Part shown: positions 63,902 to 64,000 of the stretch, piece after piece
Position numbering within the stretch: position 1 is the stretch's first letter
Layout: every line of letters begins with the position of its first letter
NCBI RefSeq assembly: GCF_029945965.1
Contig: NZ_JAQSDO010000008.1
Coordinates: forward strand, 280,024 to 344,023
DNA: 64,000 nt
Source of the DNA: Thermomonas sp.
Lineage (GTDB): Bacteria > Pseudomonadota > Gammaproteobacteria > Xanthomonadales > Xanthomonadaceae
Reading direction: 5' to 3'
The notes under the pieces: model-generated
The model's database searches: none
What the model saw: the letters and a program-made list of their open reading frames with translations, nothing else
What the model was told of the DNA's origin: nothing
Made by a program: the position numbers and the translations under genes

Positions 63902-64000
63902 GCGGGTTCCCCAATGCGCCGGCCAAGTGGCGCTTCCTGCTATCAGGACGAACAGACTGGCGAAATCCCCACCACCCGCACGATCATTTCAAGACATCAG

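Overview
The window is a GC-rich chromosomal segment from a gammaproteobacterium of the Xanthomonadaceae/Lysobacteraceae (Lysobacter, Thermomonas, Luteimonas or Xanthomonas relatives). This is inferred from lineage-typical content: a xanthomonadin-type chorismatase (XanB2) beside a glycosyltransferase, a polA-linked sRNA with C-rich loops resembling sX13, an Ax21-family outer-membrane protein, an oleABCD olefin cluster, and an STN-domain TonB-dependent receptor. I see no rRNA, tRNA, CRISPR array, transposase or integrase.

Layout. 1-1.3 kb: edge of a pigment cluster (xanB2, glycosyltransferase, minus strand). 1.4-5.1 kb: secreted dipeptidyl peptidase IV, a small membrane protein, a glutathione S-transferase. 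5.3-10.2 kb: deoC-deoB-deoD nucleoside salvage operon with ATGA overlaps, then uvrD. 10.3-15.9 kb: a DUF1456 protein, an unusual zinc-ribbon SDR, a DUF2782 lipoprotein, polA and the sRNA. 16-25.1 kb: DUF421 protein, hemF, the complete mlaFEDCB-mlaA phospholipid-transport operon, and hemD-hemX-hemY. 25.2-28.5 kb: thioesterase, lipoprotein, then yibN-secB-gpsA. 28.5-39.5 kb: a defence island on the plus strand. 39.7-48 kb: Ax21 homologue, SDR-trmL, two tandem M16 zinc peptidases, a DUF4156 lipoprotein. 48.1-54.3 kb: oleA, a Fic AMPylase gene, oleB, oleC, a 46-codon orphan ORF, oleD. 54.4-64 kb: DUF1328 protein, ubiJ-ubiB, a CPA1 antiporter, a pseudouridine synthase, a DUF2059 protein, arfB-acyltransferase, and a TonB-dependent receptor.

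The most interesting region is the island at 28523-39489. It reads: small ORF - SNF2-type helicase - 58-aa protein - SMC-like ATPase with a CPLC zinc hook and a HEPN-like C-terminus - type III methyltransferase (mod) - RhuM protein - type III restriction helicase/nuclease (res). Gaps are 3-9 bases or ATGA overlaps, so it looks like one polycistronic unit, closed by a strong bidirectional hairpin. It may couple type III restriction-modification to extra helicase and ATPase/ribonuclease effectors. I see no genes of DISARM (drmA/B/C), BREX (pglZ, brxC) or Dnd beside it.

Other points worth checking are a long hairpin over the gpsA start codon, two perfect palindromes between the M16 genes, a gene-conversion-like tract shared by those genes, a Fic gene interrupting the ole cluster, and a relic-like ORF between oleC and oleD.
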